Source of the DNA: Clostridium saccharobutylicum DSM 13864
GTDB taxonomy: Bacteria; Bacillota; Clostridia; Clostridiales; Clostridiaceae
Direction of reading: 5' to 3'
Length of the DNA: 64,000 nucleotides
NCBI RefSeq assembly: GCF_000473995.1
Contig: NC_022571.1
Coordinates: 3,317,416 to 3,381,415, forward strand
Position 1 is the stretch's first letter; every line of letters starts with the position of its first letter. The translations under genes and the position numbers were made by a program. Positions 17,100-25,968 of the stretch are shown in pieces. The notes beneath the pieces are model-generated. The model was given only the letters and a program-made list of their open reading frames with translations, did not search any database and was not told the DNA's origin.

Positions 17100-17530
17100 T
17101 ATAAAAATAACAAGTTTGTAACAAAAAATAACAAGAAAATAACAACTATTTTAAATTCTTGTTACGTCTGAAACTGTTGATATTACTAGCTTTATAGTAA
17201 CTCATACCAAAATAACAAAAATTTTTATAAAATACCCCCATCTTATATATATAAGACACGTATATATATTTCTCATCATATATATATATATTTATATTTT
17301 TTGTTATATTTATATATATATATAAGGTAAAGCCAGTAGGCATGCCGTCTGAGGTCTGTAACAAAACCGAAATCAATTTTGTTATATCCATTTTCTAACA
17401 TTAGTCCTTAGACGTTGGTACGACTTGCTTTGAGTCTGTAACAAAAATATTTTCATTTTTGGTATGAGTTTGTTATTTTTTTGTTATGACTACTGGCAAG
17501 CCTTTTGCTTTTTGGTTCTTTTGCAACTTC
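17100..17530. repeat. AT-rich non-coding stretch with many GTAACAAAA/TTTTGTTA motifs
   Basis: About 430 bases without a convincing gene. TAACAAAA or its complement occurs at least eight times (for example near 17116, 17210, 17301, 17357, 17378, 17437 and 17467), several as TCTGTAACAAAA. Between 17230 and 17325 lies a TATATA-rich tract. The combination of iterated motifs and an easily melted tract resembles an origin or a multi-site control region. An 81-codon frame over the TATATA tract has Ile/Tyr repeats only and is not considered a gene. Confidence 0.5.
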
Positions 17531-17637
17531 TGTTTTTGAATCACATAACCTACTAGCAATATTCCTAGATTCCAATAGGCAATGTATTGAAATTCTGTTT
17601 ACTTATCACATAATATCTTCTGCATCCGTAATTAGTA

Positions 17638-17859
17638 TTAGGATTTGCCATATTTTGATTTACGTTTAGCATAAAGCCTTTTTCTGTTAACAACTCTTTT
17701 CTTGTATTTTAAATACCTCTTATATTTGTTCCAATATATTGAATTAAATATCTTTTCAAACATTCTATATACTGGCTCTATTACTTCTTTGATAAACCTC
17801 TTCAAAAAATCAATTAATTGTTCAGCAAGACTTTTTATTTTTTCTTGAATAATATCCAT
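17638..17859 (-). CDS. Small basic helical protein
   Basis: 73 aa. The first half is amphipathic helix (IIQEKIKSLAEQLIDFLKRF), the second half very basic (KYKRYLKYKKRVVNRKRLYA). AAGGAGATTAG precedes the ATG. Net charge strongly positive, so nucleic acid binding is plausible. No family recognised. It lies between the motif-rich gap and the radical SAM gene. Confidence 0.6.
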   Translation of the reverse strand: MDIIQEKIKSLAEQLIDFLKRFIKEVIEPVYRMFEKIFNSIYWNKYKRYLKYKKRVVNRKRLYAKRKSKYGKS

Positions 17860-17899
17860 CTAATCTCCTTCTTTCTGCATCAAATAGTAGTATTGCGAA

Positions 17900-18883
17900 T
17901 TAGATAGCACATTCAAAAATGCTATTAGAGTTATAAATTTTTAAACTCTCTCTGATCCGCTCCTGATTCTTATGTCTTTTATTTAAAAATGTTTCAAAAT
18001 CAATGCTTTTAAAAAAACTTGGCTGATTACAATATGCTGCATAATCTATATAAAAGTTTCTTTCTTCACTATCCCAGCAATTAATATCCCTCATAACATA
18101 AGGCAGACACTTATTTTTTCTGCACCATTCCACACGATTTATTAATAATCCTATATCCATATCTTTGTTTTGATATATATAAAATTTAACTTTCCAATCC
18201 TTAGGAATATATTTCTTTATGATTTTTAATTGCTTTTCCAATAGTGGTTGATATTTAGGATCATCAAAAGCAAATATATATTCACCCATATAATTTAATT
18301 CCGATAGTAATTTTGCATTATCTTCGTTAATCAATCTAAAGTCTAATCCCTGGTTAAATTCACATCTGATATTACGATTTATAAGATACTGAAATACTTC
18401 CATATGCTTGTCATAAGCTAGTATATTGTTATCAAGAAACTTAACCTTATGATGTTTGATTATGCTCTCTAGTGAGTTATAAACCTTTAATTTTCCTTCG
18501 TATTTTGGAACTTTGCAAAAGAAACAATTTCTTATACATCCTCTAGTAAGAAAACCATAACTTATATCTTCTTCTGGATAGTAAAATGGCTCTGTTTGCT
18601 CTATCTCTATAGGCAATTTTAATGATGGATTAATTGAACCTATGCCACCATATTCAATATTGCTACAACCTACTATTTCAAATCTATATTGATTAATTTC
18701 AAAGATATTACTGGAATAAACTTTATCAAATCCAGCTGCATCAACTATTACTTTCTTTCTATCTGGATAACCATCTAGTTTCAAATCTTTCATAACTACT
18801 TCATGATCCTCCTTGAAATAATTATACATTCGCCTTATTGCTAGGTTAAATTTTGAATCTACATTAACCAATAATATTTTCAT
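17900..18883 (-). CDS. Phage-encoded radical SAM enzyme
   Basis: 327 aa from ATG 18883 (GGAGGG four bases upstream; an earlier in-frame ATG at 18913 lacks an RBS). Residues 1 to about 95 form a Rossmann-like B12-binding-type domain but without the cobalamin DxHxxG motif. The radical SAM cluster motif is C116-IRN-C120-FF-C123 within LTRGCIRNCFFCKVP. A C-terminal TIM-barrel half follows (NQGLDFRLINEDNAKL, FAFDDPKYQPLLE). The substrate is unknown. Neighbouring methyltransferase and PP-loop genes suggest a nucleic acid target, but this is inference. Confidence 0.82.
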   Translation of the reverse strand: MKILLVNVDSKFNLAIRRMYNYFKEDHEVVMKDLKLDGYPDRKKVIVDAAGFDKVYSSNIFEINQYRFEIVGCSNIEYGGIGSINPSLKLPIEIEQTEPFYYPEEDISYGFLTRGCIRNCFFCKVPKYEGKLKVYNSLESIIKHHKVKFLDNNILAYDKHMEVFQYLINRNIRCEFNQGLDFRLINEDNAKLLSELNYMGEYIFAFDDPKYQPLLEKQLKIIKKYIPKDWKVKFYIYQNKDMDIGLLINRVEWCRKNKCLPYVMRDINCWDSEERNFYIDYAAYCNQPSFFKSIDFETFLNKRHKNQERIRESLKIYNSNSIFECAI

Positions 18884-19353
18884 CTTTCCCTCCACGTCTG
18901 GAGGTGTACGCACACTTTTTATCTAGAATTACTCCAATTTAATTATCTATATTTTATTTTTTAATTATGAATATTAGTGTCCTTTTATTTCCACTATATT
19001 TTTTCTTTAATCTTTGATACAATTTGATTTATATATTCTAACTATATGTAGAATTTATAAACAGAAAATTTAATATTGTTTTTCACAGGAAGGTGGTGGG
19101 GAACATGAAACAAAAAAATCTTCTTGCTTTAGTAGCGCTTTTACTATTAATTATTATGTTGATAAATAGTTTCGCTTTAATAGCAAAATAGTTAATTGTT
19201 TCTATTTCAAAGCCCCGTACAGCATTAAACTAATTATTTGATGACTGTGCACACAGAGTTAAAGATAAATTAAAAATAACTCTGCTGTATCCACTTTCCT
19301 ATTTCAATGAAAATATAATCGATAGTTATTATTATCAAATATTTATTTCAAAT
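18884..19353. other. Gap with a plus-strand mini-gene
   Basis: About 470 bases between the radical SAM and methyltransferase genes. It holds the 28-residue plus-strand ORF at 19105-19191, then a hairpin ACAGAGTTA...TAACTCTG (about 19253-19284), which may end transcripts of that ORF. Upstream of the ORF is AT-rich sequence with TTGATA (about 19014) that could be a -35 element. No other structure seen. Confidence 0.5.
19105..19191 (+). CDS. Hydrophobic 28-residue peptide, type I toxin-like
   Basis: ATG at 19105 with AGGAAGGTGG about 9 bases upstream. Sequence: a basic start (MKQKN), then about 20 hydrophobic residues (LLALVALLLLIIMLINSF), ending AK. It is antisense to the surrounding phage operon and followed by a hairpin. 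Short single-membrane-span peptides with strong RBS are typical of type I toxins, but no antitoxin RNA can be shown here. It could also be a phage membrane peptide of another kind. Confidence 0.5.
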   Translation: MKQKNLLALVALLLLIIMLINSFALIAK

Positions 19354-20049
19354 CTATATAATATTAAACATACTTATTTGATTCATCACTTCTTCTAATC
19401 TATTACTGGCCAGCTCATACATATTTTTATCTAGTTCAAATCCTAGGAAATCAAATTCCATTTCATGACACGCAACCAAACTTGATGCACTACCAACATG
19501 AGTATCTAAAATTTTATCTCCTTGTTTTGCATAGTTCATTAGCAACCATTTATAAAGATTAATAGGCTTTTGGGTTGGATGAATTCTTTTCTCATTTTTA
19601 CTTTTATCGCCTAGCATTATGTGACCTTCACTTATTGATTTACCTTGATTCATACCATTCCACATATATCTAAATAGTTTAGTAGAATCATGGGTACTGC
19701 AGTAAGCTATCTCACAATCACTATATGAACTCTTTCCATTTACTTTATCCCATATTATTCTTCCAGGACCTAAATAGAAATCATAGTAATTTATACCCCA
19801 TATAATTTGATTTTTTGATACTCTTAATAGCTCTTTAAAGTACTGTTCGTTTGGTACATCCCATCTTTTAATTTCACTATAATCTTTTCTCTTAATCTTT
19901 AATTTATTTACACGCCTGCCATAATACTGTCTTTTATTCGGTCCTTTAAAATATGGAGGATCTACTATAGCTAAATCAAAATATTTATCTGGTATTTGCT
20001 TCATACCTTCCATGCAATCCATATTGTACAGCCTATTTAATTCAAACAT
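19354..20049 (-). CDS. DNA adenine methyltransferase (N6/N4 type)
   Basis: 231 aa from ATG 20049 (GAGGTG six bases upstream; upstream GTG/ATG codons overlap the RBS). Catalytic DPPY at 30-33 comes first and the AdoMet-binding motif (ILDTHVGSASSLVACHE) near residue 190 second, giving beta-class order. The HPTQKP motif (about 165-170) is typical of this family. The glycine-rich loop is DTHVGSAS instead of the usual DPFxGSG. No restriction partner is nearby, so it is likely a phage solitary methylase used for self-protection or regulation. Confidence 0.88.
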   Translation of the reverse strand: MFELNRLYNMDCMEGMKQIPDKYFDLAIVDPPYFKGPNKRQYYGRRVNKLKIKRKDYSEIKRWDVPNEQYFKELLRVSKNQIIWGINYYDFYLGPGRIIWDKVNGKSSYSDCEIAYCSTHDSTKLFRYMWNGMNQGKSISEGHIMLGDKSKNEKRIHPTQKPINLYKWLLMNYAKQGDKILDTHVGSASSLVACHEMEFDFLGFELDKNMYELASNRLEEVMNQISMFNII

Positions 20050-20183
20050 TGACATCACCTCGATTTGAGTAATTTTTATATATTAATTTAAGTATGTGAA
20101 ACACTAATAAATTAAAAATAATGTTATGCATTAGATATTCATGAAGTTACCTTTGCTAATACGCAAAATAAACACATTCCGCA

Positions 20184-22793
20184 TTACTTAGCAACACCAA
20201 ATATATTCTTCTCTGCCATGCTAACTGCTTCTTCCATTAGTTCGCAATCGACAATTTCCCCTACCTTTAAATCAACTAATTTATTAGTGTCATACTCGTC
20301 ATACCAGGCATTAGTACCATAACTAATTGAATTTGGATTATTATCTCTAAATTGCTTAGCATTAGATTTAATAATATAACCGCTTTTCTTAGCTTGTTTT
20401 TTAAAATCTTTAATCTTAACCATATTAATGTCTATACTTTGGTAATCTCTTTGATATTTAAACAATGTATCAACTAGCATTTGTGATCTTATATATGTTT
20501 TACCTCTTTCGGTTTTTACTGCTTTATATGCAGCTATATAATTACTATCCTGTAGAATGTCATTAAATAAAATTATCATTTGCTCAATAGTGTTTTCTGT
20601 GTCATCACGGCCATTTAAAACTTCATCAAATATATTTTGTTCAATGGCACCATAATAGTCTTCTAAAGGCTGTAAACCATGCTTAATTAATACCTTATTT
20701 AATAATTCAATTCCACATGCAATATTGATAGCTGTATTAAGTGGTCTATCCTTTATAGTGAATTTATCTCTTAAGCTAATACGTAAGTTTTTATATTCAT
20801 CTACAGGCAAGTTTAATACTTCTAATACAATGCTTTTGCCTAACTTCTCTAAGTATTCTTTGTGATCCTGTAACCAAAATACAGACTGGCTAGTTTCTGG
20901 TGTTCTTTCATTTCTACCCATGTACACTATGCAGCTTCTAGTAATAATAGCTTTTTCATTGTTTGGTATTGTTTCCTCACCTGCTATTATCATAGGCCTT
21001 GTTAACTTTACATCTTTAACTCCAAAACCTTTATCGCCTCTAGATATTGCATCCCTATCATATGCACTTCTAAAAATATTACTTAATTCATCTTTTTTAT
21101 AATCTGTCATTTTACTCGGTTTAAATTCTTCATATACGATTGGATAATTTCCCATGGCTAACTCTTCTTTGATTGAATGGGCTGTGGAAGACATTGTTTT
21201 TTTGTCACATTTAGGATAATTAAGAAGTGGCATGACTACTTTTTCTAGTATTGTAGTTTTACCTGTTTGGCTTTCTCCAATTATGAATAAATGATGTAAC
21301 TGGGAATCTAAAGCTATATTTTGACTTATTTCTAAGAAGCTCAGTGCACTTCCTATTATTGAAATTGCTTGATTGTAATTTATAAATCTGAACAAATGTT
21401 GCATTAACTCCTGGAGCTCTTGCTTCTCTATAGGCTTTGTATCTGCAATGTAAATATTACTTTTTTCGCATACTGTACTATTGTCAACTTTATCTTGATA
21501 TATTGTGCCTTTAGATGTGATTAATTTAAACTTATCTGTATCATCTATAGGCAATATTTTAGATCCAATATGAATTTCTTCATTATCTATTGCAAAATAC
21601 TTATTAATCCATCTCTTTAACTCAACTAAATCATTTATGCTCTTACCAGTAAAACTAAAATCCATACCTAAGTAATTTCTAAAGGCTCTTACATCATCAA
21701 ATATCTTAGAAAGTCCTTCTTTCTCCATTGTTTTACCATCTACACAACTTTTAATTTTAAGTTTTATACATTGTATACCTTCGTCTAATTTATCTATTTT
21801 ACTAGCTTCAAGTATATTAAAGTCTGTCAAATAATTTCTTATAAAGTTGTCTTCTTCATCTTTACTTTTCTTTAGCTGGTAAACTCCTTGACCATCTTGT
21901 TGCAATTCAAATTTATTCTTTAAATCTAAGCTTCTTTTAAAAGCATTTAATAAATCGTATTTAGTATGTCCAGCCTCTAGCCAGTCTGTAACATCCTTGT
22001 TGTCACCTAAAGACTTTATACCTGGAAGATTAACTATTTTGAAGCTACTGGCACCCTTTAGAAAGTTGAATTTAATATTATCAATGTACTTTTGTCCTGC
22101 TGCTCCTGTATCACCAATTGCTGCAATCTTCATAAATTCAGATTTAATTTTGTCATAGTCCTTAAAGCCTTTTATTGAAGTTGCTACAAAGTTTTTCTTG
22201 CTAAGAGTATTATTTATCGTATTAACATCTTTTTCCCCTTCCAAGAAGACTATAGTCTTATTCTCGGCTATGCCTTTAAGTAGGTTGTAATAATTATAAG
22301 GAACTTCATCATGTCCCCTTTTATCAATTACTTGTCCATTGCGAACTGAATAGTAAGGAGTTTCTTTCTTGCCATCTGGCTTAAGAAATTTAGCCTTGCA
22401 ATATATAGGTTTGTTATTTTCATCTACAAAAGTAAATAATCCTAATAATTTATAACCTCTCTTAAAATCCTGTAGCTGAATATCAATATGCTTTTTAATT
22501 TGGTCTTCAAAGATTTCAGCTTCTGTCTTTTCCACTTCTAAACCAAGATATTGCCTAGCTTCTTTATAGTTAAAATTTTTATATTCCATTATGAAATCAA
22601 GTGCATCACCATTCTTACCACTATTGGAGAAATCTTTAAATTTCCACTTATTAGCGTTACTATCAAAATATATTGCAAATGAAGGTGTTTTTTCGTTTGT
22701 AAATGGAGAATTTATCTTATTATCCTTATTAAATCTTTGTCCTGTTTCCTGCTCTATCAATGTCCTTAAATCAATGTCTTGTATTTCTTTCAA
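20184..22793 (-). CDS. Phage DNA primase-helicase
   Basis: 869 aa from TTG 22793 (AGGAGGTG six bases upstream; the GTG inside the RBS is a less likely start). The N-terminal 90 residues resemble a primase zinc-ribbon domain (SPFTNEKTPSFAIYFDSN, KDFSNSGKNGDALDFIM) but lack the metal cysteines. A Toprim-like region lies at about 180-250 (TIVFLEGEKDVNTI). The helicase has Walker A GESQTGKT at about 506-513, Walker B IVYEEF about 50 residues later, then a C-terminal AAA region. It would prime and unwind phage DNA at the fork. Confidence 0.87.
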   Translation of the reverse strand: MKEIQDIDLRTLIEQETGQRFNKDNKINSPFTNEKTPSFAIYFDSNANKWKFKDFSNSGKNGDALDFIMEYKNFNYKEARQYLGLEVEKTEAEIFEDQIKKHIDIQLQDFKRGYKLLGLFTFVDENNKPIYCKAKFLKPDGKKETPYYSVRNGQVIDKRGHDEVPYNYYNLLKGIAENKTIVFLEGEKDVNTINNTLSKKNFVATSIKGFKDYDKIKSEFMKIAAIGDTGAAGQKYIDNIKFNFLKGASSFKIVNLPGIKSLGDNKDVTDWLEAGHTKYDLLNAFKRSLDLKNKFELQQDGQGVYQLKKSKDEEDNFIRNYLTDFNILEASKIDKLDEGIQCIKLKIKSCVDGKTMEKEGLSKIFDDVRAFRNYLGMDFSFTGKSINDLVELKRWINKYFAIDNEEIHIGSKILPIDDTDKFKLITSKGTIYQDKVDNSTVCEKSNIYIADTKPIEKQELQELMQHLFRFINYNQAISIIGSALSFLEISQNIALDSQLHHLFIIGESQTGKTTILEKVVMPLLNYPKCDKKTMSSTAHSIKEELAMGNYPIVYEEFKPSKMTDYKKDELSNIFRSAYDRDAISRGDKGFGVKDVKLTRPMIIAGEETIPNNEKAIITRSCIVYMGRNERTPETSQSVFWLQDHKEYLEKLGKSIVLEVLNLPVDEYKNLRISLRDKFTIKDRPLNTAINIACGIELLNKVLIKHGLQPLEDYYGAIEQNIFDEVLNGRDDTENTIEQMIILFNDILQDSNYIAAYKAVKTERGKTYIRSQMLVDTLFKYQRDYQSIDINMVKIKDFKKQAKKSGYIIKSNAKQFRDNNPNSISYGTNAWYDEYDTNKLVDLKVGEIVDCELMEEAVSMAEKNIFGVAK

Positions 22794-22808
22794 CTCTTGC
22801 ACCTCCTT

Positions 22809-23099
22809 TTATACTTTAAATCCGTTCCAAATTTCATATTCTGTCATATTTCTATAGAGTAAAGTTTCAATCTGTTTCTTAGTTTGACTTAAATCAACTA
22901 CTAAATCATCAAACATAGTATGAGCACTAATATACATTGGATTACCATTTCCATCATCTTTAGTCATGTATGTGCCATCCTTATTTTTTAATGGAGTTTC
23001 ATATTCTAACCAACTATGAGTATTTAAGTAGGCTTCTGCCTTACTATTTCTATCTAGTAAGGCATTATATTTTTTCTTTGAATCATTTAAACTTTCCAT
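22809..23099 (-). CDS. Hypothetical phage protein
   Basis: 96 aa, starting MESLNDSKKKYNALLDRNSKAEAYL. Helical ends flank a middle with KNKDGTYMTKDDGNGNPMY, a hairpin-like loop. No family recognised. It ends 16 bases before the primase-helicase start and follows a 74-residue gene, so it belongs to the early operon. Confidence 0.6.
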   Translation of the reverse strand: MESLNDSKKKYNALLDRNSKAEAYLNTHSWLEYETPLKNKDGTYMTKDDGNGNPMYISAHTMFDDLVVDLSQTKKQIETLLYRNMTEYEIWNGFKV

Positions 23100-23108
23100 G
23101 ATTTCACC

Positions 23109-23333
23109 TTAAAATTGAGTATTGTGAATAAACAATTCCAACCTATTTAATAAAGCATCTAGGTCATGTGAATACTCTTTAAAAAGACTTTTAAATTCAT
23201 GTTCTCCATTAAAACTATCTATTGGGAATAACAAATGTACGAACCAACCTCTATCTCTATCATTACGAATTAATATTTCTGCTCTTACGTTTTTGTTAGC
23301 TGCTAATTCAACTAATTCTTTAAACTTTTCCAT
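23109..23333 (-). CDS. Hypothetical phage protein
   Basis: 74 aa (MEKFKELVELAANKNVRAEIL...). Predicted beta-alpha pattern with an acidic C-terminal helix (SHDLDALLNRLELFIHN). AAGGAATG ribosome binding site. No family recognised; early operon context only. Confidence 0.6.
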   Translation of the reverse strand: MEKFKELVELAANKNVRAEILIRNDRDRGWFVHLLFPIDSFNGEHEFKSLFKEYSHDLDALLNRLELFIHNTQF

Positions 23334-23349
23334 AGCTTTTCATTCCTTT

Positions 23350-23514
23350 CTATATACTAAATTTCTTGATTTTATTTTTACCTTTTTGGTGTAGTGCTTT
23401 TTTATTGCCTGTCCTTTTTATTTCAATCTCTATAGGTTTATTATTTCTTAGTCTTAAGAGCGTATTTTTAATAGCTTGGTCTATTATTTCATTCACACTT
23501 CTTTGCAATATCAT
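23350..23514 (-). CDS. Small basic protein
   Basis: 54 aa if ATG 23514 is used; AGGTG is very close to that ATG and a TTG at 23508 is better spaced. Sequence: an N-terminal helix (VNEIIDQAIKNTLLRLRNN) and a Lys-rich tail (KALHQKGKNKIKK). It overlaps the DUF5651-like gene by 26 bases and fills the gap before the next gene. Function unknown. Confidence 0.55.
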   Translation of the reverse strand: MILQRSVNEIIDQAIKNTLLRLRNNKPIEIEIKRTGNKKALHQKGKNKIKKFSI

Positions 23515-23986
23515 CACCTATATAGGCAAATTTACAGTTTTTTAAATCCGTTCCCTCGTCAAAAGGTATTACTTCCTGTTCATCAAAGTGCTTGTACAAA
23601 TCACAATCTTTAAAGCACTTAGTACAATTCTTGCAATTCATATCCATTGTTATTTCCACTAGATCAAAATACTCTTTACTATCTTCAAAGGCTGCATCAA
23701 GCTCAGCACTTTTACGCTTTTGTAATACCTCTAATTCACTATTGGTAATTACTACAACCCTTGAGTTTTTGTTTAATCTAACAAATTTTTTAGCTTGCTG
23801 TTCTCCTAAACGTTGATTTAAACTAATTAAACTCTTTTTAATAAAGGTACTAGCCTTTTTAAGACTAGTTTTTTCCTCTTTCGTCATTACATCACCATCA
23901 ACAAAGTGTTTGATTAGATTTCTTGCTTGGCTAAGTATTATCATTTCTTTTGTTTCTGAATTATTAAGATAATCTTTCACTACCAA
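23489..23986 (-). CDS. DUF5651-like phage protein with Cys cluster
   Basis: 165 aa. Helical N-terminal two thirds (SLKKASTFIKKSLISLNQRL) with RLNKNSRVVVITNSEL, then a Cys cluster CKNCTKCFKDC followed by an acidic stretch and CKFAYIGDD. Resembles DUF5651 proteins of clostridial phages, many of which are of unknown role; the four closely spaced Cys suggest zinc binding. Overlaps the MazG-like gene by 7 bases. Confidence 0.6.
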   Translation of the reverse strand: MVVKDYLNNSETKEMIILSQARNLIKHFVDGDVMTKEEKTSLKKASTFIKKSLISLNQRLGEQQAKKFVRLNKNSRVVVITNSELEVLQKRKSAELDAAFEDSKEYFDLVEITMDMNCKNCTKCFKDCDLYKHFDEQEVIPFDEGTDLKNCKFAYIGDDIAKKCE

Positions 23987-24252
23987 ACAACTCCTTTGAG
24001 CCTATTTAATTTCATTTCCTTGTAATGATCTATTACATAGTTATCAAATATTAGTCTAAGCTGACTGCACATTATTTCAACATCTGCTATCTCTTCATAA
24101 ATGTTATTGCAATCAATTTTATTCTTATCAAAATATCTTGCTAATGCTGTGCTTAATTCGCCTAACTCTTCCATAGCTTTTATAATCTGCTGATTGGCTC
24201 CAAATGTATTGATTGCCTTTTGAAGTATCTCTTTTTCTTCTTTACTGGTCAT
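23980..24252 (-). CDS. MazG-like nucleotide pyrophosphohydrolase
   Basis: 90 aa from the ATG of MTSKEEKEILQ (24252); an upstream ATG at 24267 adds five residues. MazG-type metal ligands are visible: EELGELSTALARYF then EEIADVEIMCSQLRLIF (EExxE and ExxD). This family hydrolyses NTPs or dNTP analogues; in phages it may clean the nucleotide pool or lower ppGpp. Overlaps both neighbours by a few bases. Confidence 0.8.
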   Translation of the reverse strand: MTSKEEKEILQKAINTFGANQQIIKAMEELGELSTALARYFDKNKIDCNNIYEEIADVEIMCSQLRLIFDNYVIDHYKEMKLNRLKGVVW

Positions 24253-24679
24253 TAGAATCAGCCCCACTCTCTTCTATATACCATTTGCCTTTAGTAATGA
24301 AATTATTAAGTGCTTTATCTTCTTCTCCGAAATTATTATCAATTATCTTTTGCAATATTTCATGCAAACATCTATATTCACGAACTTTGAAATATCCTTC
24401 ACATTCAACTTTAACTTTTCTTTTAGTCTTAACTACTTCCATAAAGCTTACTGGCTGTTGAATTGGGATGAATACTCCATTAATTAAAAAGTCATATGGC
24501 TTCATAACAGTATCTTTAGGATGGAATTTCCAGTCTATAATTTTATATTCTTTAGTCCTTGTCAAAGCTAATGAAATTATCATTGTATTATTAGATATCT
24601 TTTCACCATTAAAAATAACCTCAAATTCTGTTCCTATAGGCATTTTCATAGCCTCGATTATATTTAACTTTTTACTCAT
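24242..24679 (-). CDS. Hypothetical phage protein
   Basis: 145 aa, begins MSKKLNIIEAMKMPIGTEFEVIF, a pattern (IIEAMKMPIGTEF) that occurs in several phage early proteins of unknown role. It is beta-rich in the middle with a PIQQPVSFMEVV segment and ends EESGADSNDQ. RBS GGAGGAATTAG upstream. Its start codon overlaps the ERCC4 nuclease stop by one base. Confidence 0.6.
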   Translation of the reverse strand: MSKKLNIIEAMKMPIGTEFEVIFNGEKISNNTMIISLALTRTKEYKIIDWKFHPKDTVMKPYDFLINGVFIPIQQPVSFMEVVKTKRKVKVECEGYFKVREYRCLHEILQKIIDNNFGEEDKALNNFITKGKWYIEESGADSNDQ

Positions 24680-25359
24680 TAACTAATTCCTCCACTTTCA
24701 TAATCATTAACTACATCCCATGTAAATTCGTCTATATAACCCTCATGAACAAATTTATTTCTAACACCATACTTAAGAGTATTGAATATTTCACTTCCCA
24801 TACATTCTTTGCCTATAGGTCGTATAATTGTTCTAAATTCTCTTTCTAAAGATTTAATTCTTCCATATAATGATTGAGGATCATATTGACTCCTATAATT
24901 GGCTTGTCTTATATTTTCATCAAAATTCTTATCTTCAATGAATATAAAGAACTCAATTCCATTTTTATTTATACCAGTCAATTCTTGCTTAAATCTGTTG
25001 TAATCAGATTTTAAAACCTTTGCTAAATATTCTTTTCCAAGTAATTCAACTATTTCTTTATTAACTTCATTGATGTTTGTTTTTTTGTCTTTAAAATTCA
25101 TAGCAATTTCATCAATGCAAAATTTTCTTTCTATAACAATGTCATTAGTGAAATATATATCTCTTTGTTGTCCTTTAAAACTATTAGCTGGCAACATAAT
25201 CGAATAATCACCATAATCAAGCTTCATAGACTTATGATTAATTTTTTTACTATCTAAAAATCTAATAATATGACTATTGGATTGTTCCCTTGTATCTGTT
25301 AATATTGTTAAATTTTTTTGTATTCTATCTATCTCTTTATCCGTGAAACGATATCTCAT
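24679..25359 (-). CDS. ERCC4-type nuclease
   Basis: 226 aa. The ERCC4/XPF nuclease core is clear: DTREQ (22-26), YGDYSIM near 48 and VIERKFCIDEIA near 77, the GDX(n)ERKxxxD active site. The C-terminal half is mixed. Members cut branched DNA; beside the Sak4-like ATPase and SSB-like protein it may resolve recombination intermediates. RBS AGAGGAGG precedes the start, which lies inside the 3' end of the HNH gene (23-base overlap). Confidence 0.85.
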   Translation of the reverse strand: MRYRFTDKEIDRIQKNLTILTDTREQSNSHIIRFLDSKKINHKSMKLDYGDYSIMLPANSFKGQQRDIYFTNDIVIERKFCIDEIAMNFKDKKTNINEVNKEIVELLGKEYLAKVLKSDYNRFKQELTGINKNGIEFFIFIEDKNFDENIRQANYRSQYDPQSLYGRIKSLEREFRTIIRPIGKECMGSEIFNTLKYGVRNKFVHEGYIDEFTWDVVNDYESGGIS

Positions 25360-25894
25360 TTTGTGCCTCCTCTAGATATTTAAATTTATATCCATTAGCT
25401 TGTTTTAATTGCCCTTTGCACATGGCAGTTATATAGCTTGGAATTAAACCATATCTTTCTCCTGCTGCTTTTGTAGTAGTAAATTTTTCTCCTGTAGTAA
25501 TGCAAATAACTGGTCTATGTCTATGTGATAGCGGGTTACCTTTATATTTCTTAAGCATTGTTTTACTTATTCTTTTTCCTCTACTCCCATATGAATTGTT
25601 ATAATGATGAGTGCACCATTCTAAGTTATCAGCATTGTTATTAGACTTGTTTTCATCTTTATGGTTTACGCATTTATAATTATTAGGGTTAGATATAAAT
25701 ACTTCCGCTACAAGTCTGTGAACCTTCTTAGTGCTATAATTTACATTTTTATCATATAAACCAACTCTTAAATATCCATCTTTTTGTAATTGCAATTTTA
25801 GTAATTTGTTTCTTTTTATATTTTTAACTCTACCTAAATTACTAACCTTATAAAGTCCTTCATAGCCTTTTATATCCTTCCACACTTCCTCCAT
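25337..25894 (-). CDS. Free-standing HNH homing endonuclease (NUMOD4-type)
   Basis: 185 aa. N-terminal NUMOD4: EEVWKDIKGYEGLYKVSNLG. HNH core: CVNHKDENKSNNNADNLEWCTHHYNNSYGSRG. A NUMOD1-like DNA-recognition helix (TTKAAGERYGLIPSYITAMCKG) follows. Such genes spread by cutting intronless or nuclease-less relatives. Insertion between the PP-loop and ERCC4 genes and its overlap with the ERCC4 start suggest it arrived as a mobile gene without breaking its neighbour. Confidence 0.88.
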   Translation of the reverse strand: MEEVWKDIKGYEGLYKVSNLGRVKNIKRNKLLKLQLQKDGYLRVGLYDKNVNYSTKKVHRLVAEVFISNPNNYKCVNHKDENKSNNNADNLEWCTHHYNNSYGSRGKRISKTMLKKYKGNPLSHRHRPVICITTGEKFTTTKAAGERYGLIPSYITAMCKGQLKQANGYKFKYLEEAQNEISFHG

Positions 25895-25968
25895 TTAATC
25901 ACCTTCTCACTTGAAATCATTTGATAATAAGAGCAAATAACAATGTTGTTAAATGCTCAAATTACTCA

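Noticed and set aside
17146..17391. 81-codon minus-strand frame over the TATATA tract
   Set aside because: Product is mostly Ile/Tyr repeats from a TATATA microsatellite, no RBS, and the TAACAAAA motifs run through it.
20184..22793. Zinc ribbon in the primase N-terminus
   Set aside because: The usual Cys/His ligands are absent, so only the general fold similarity is claimed.
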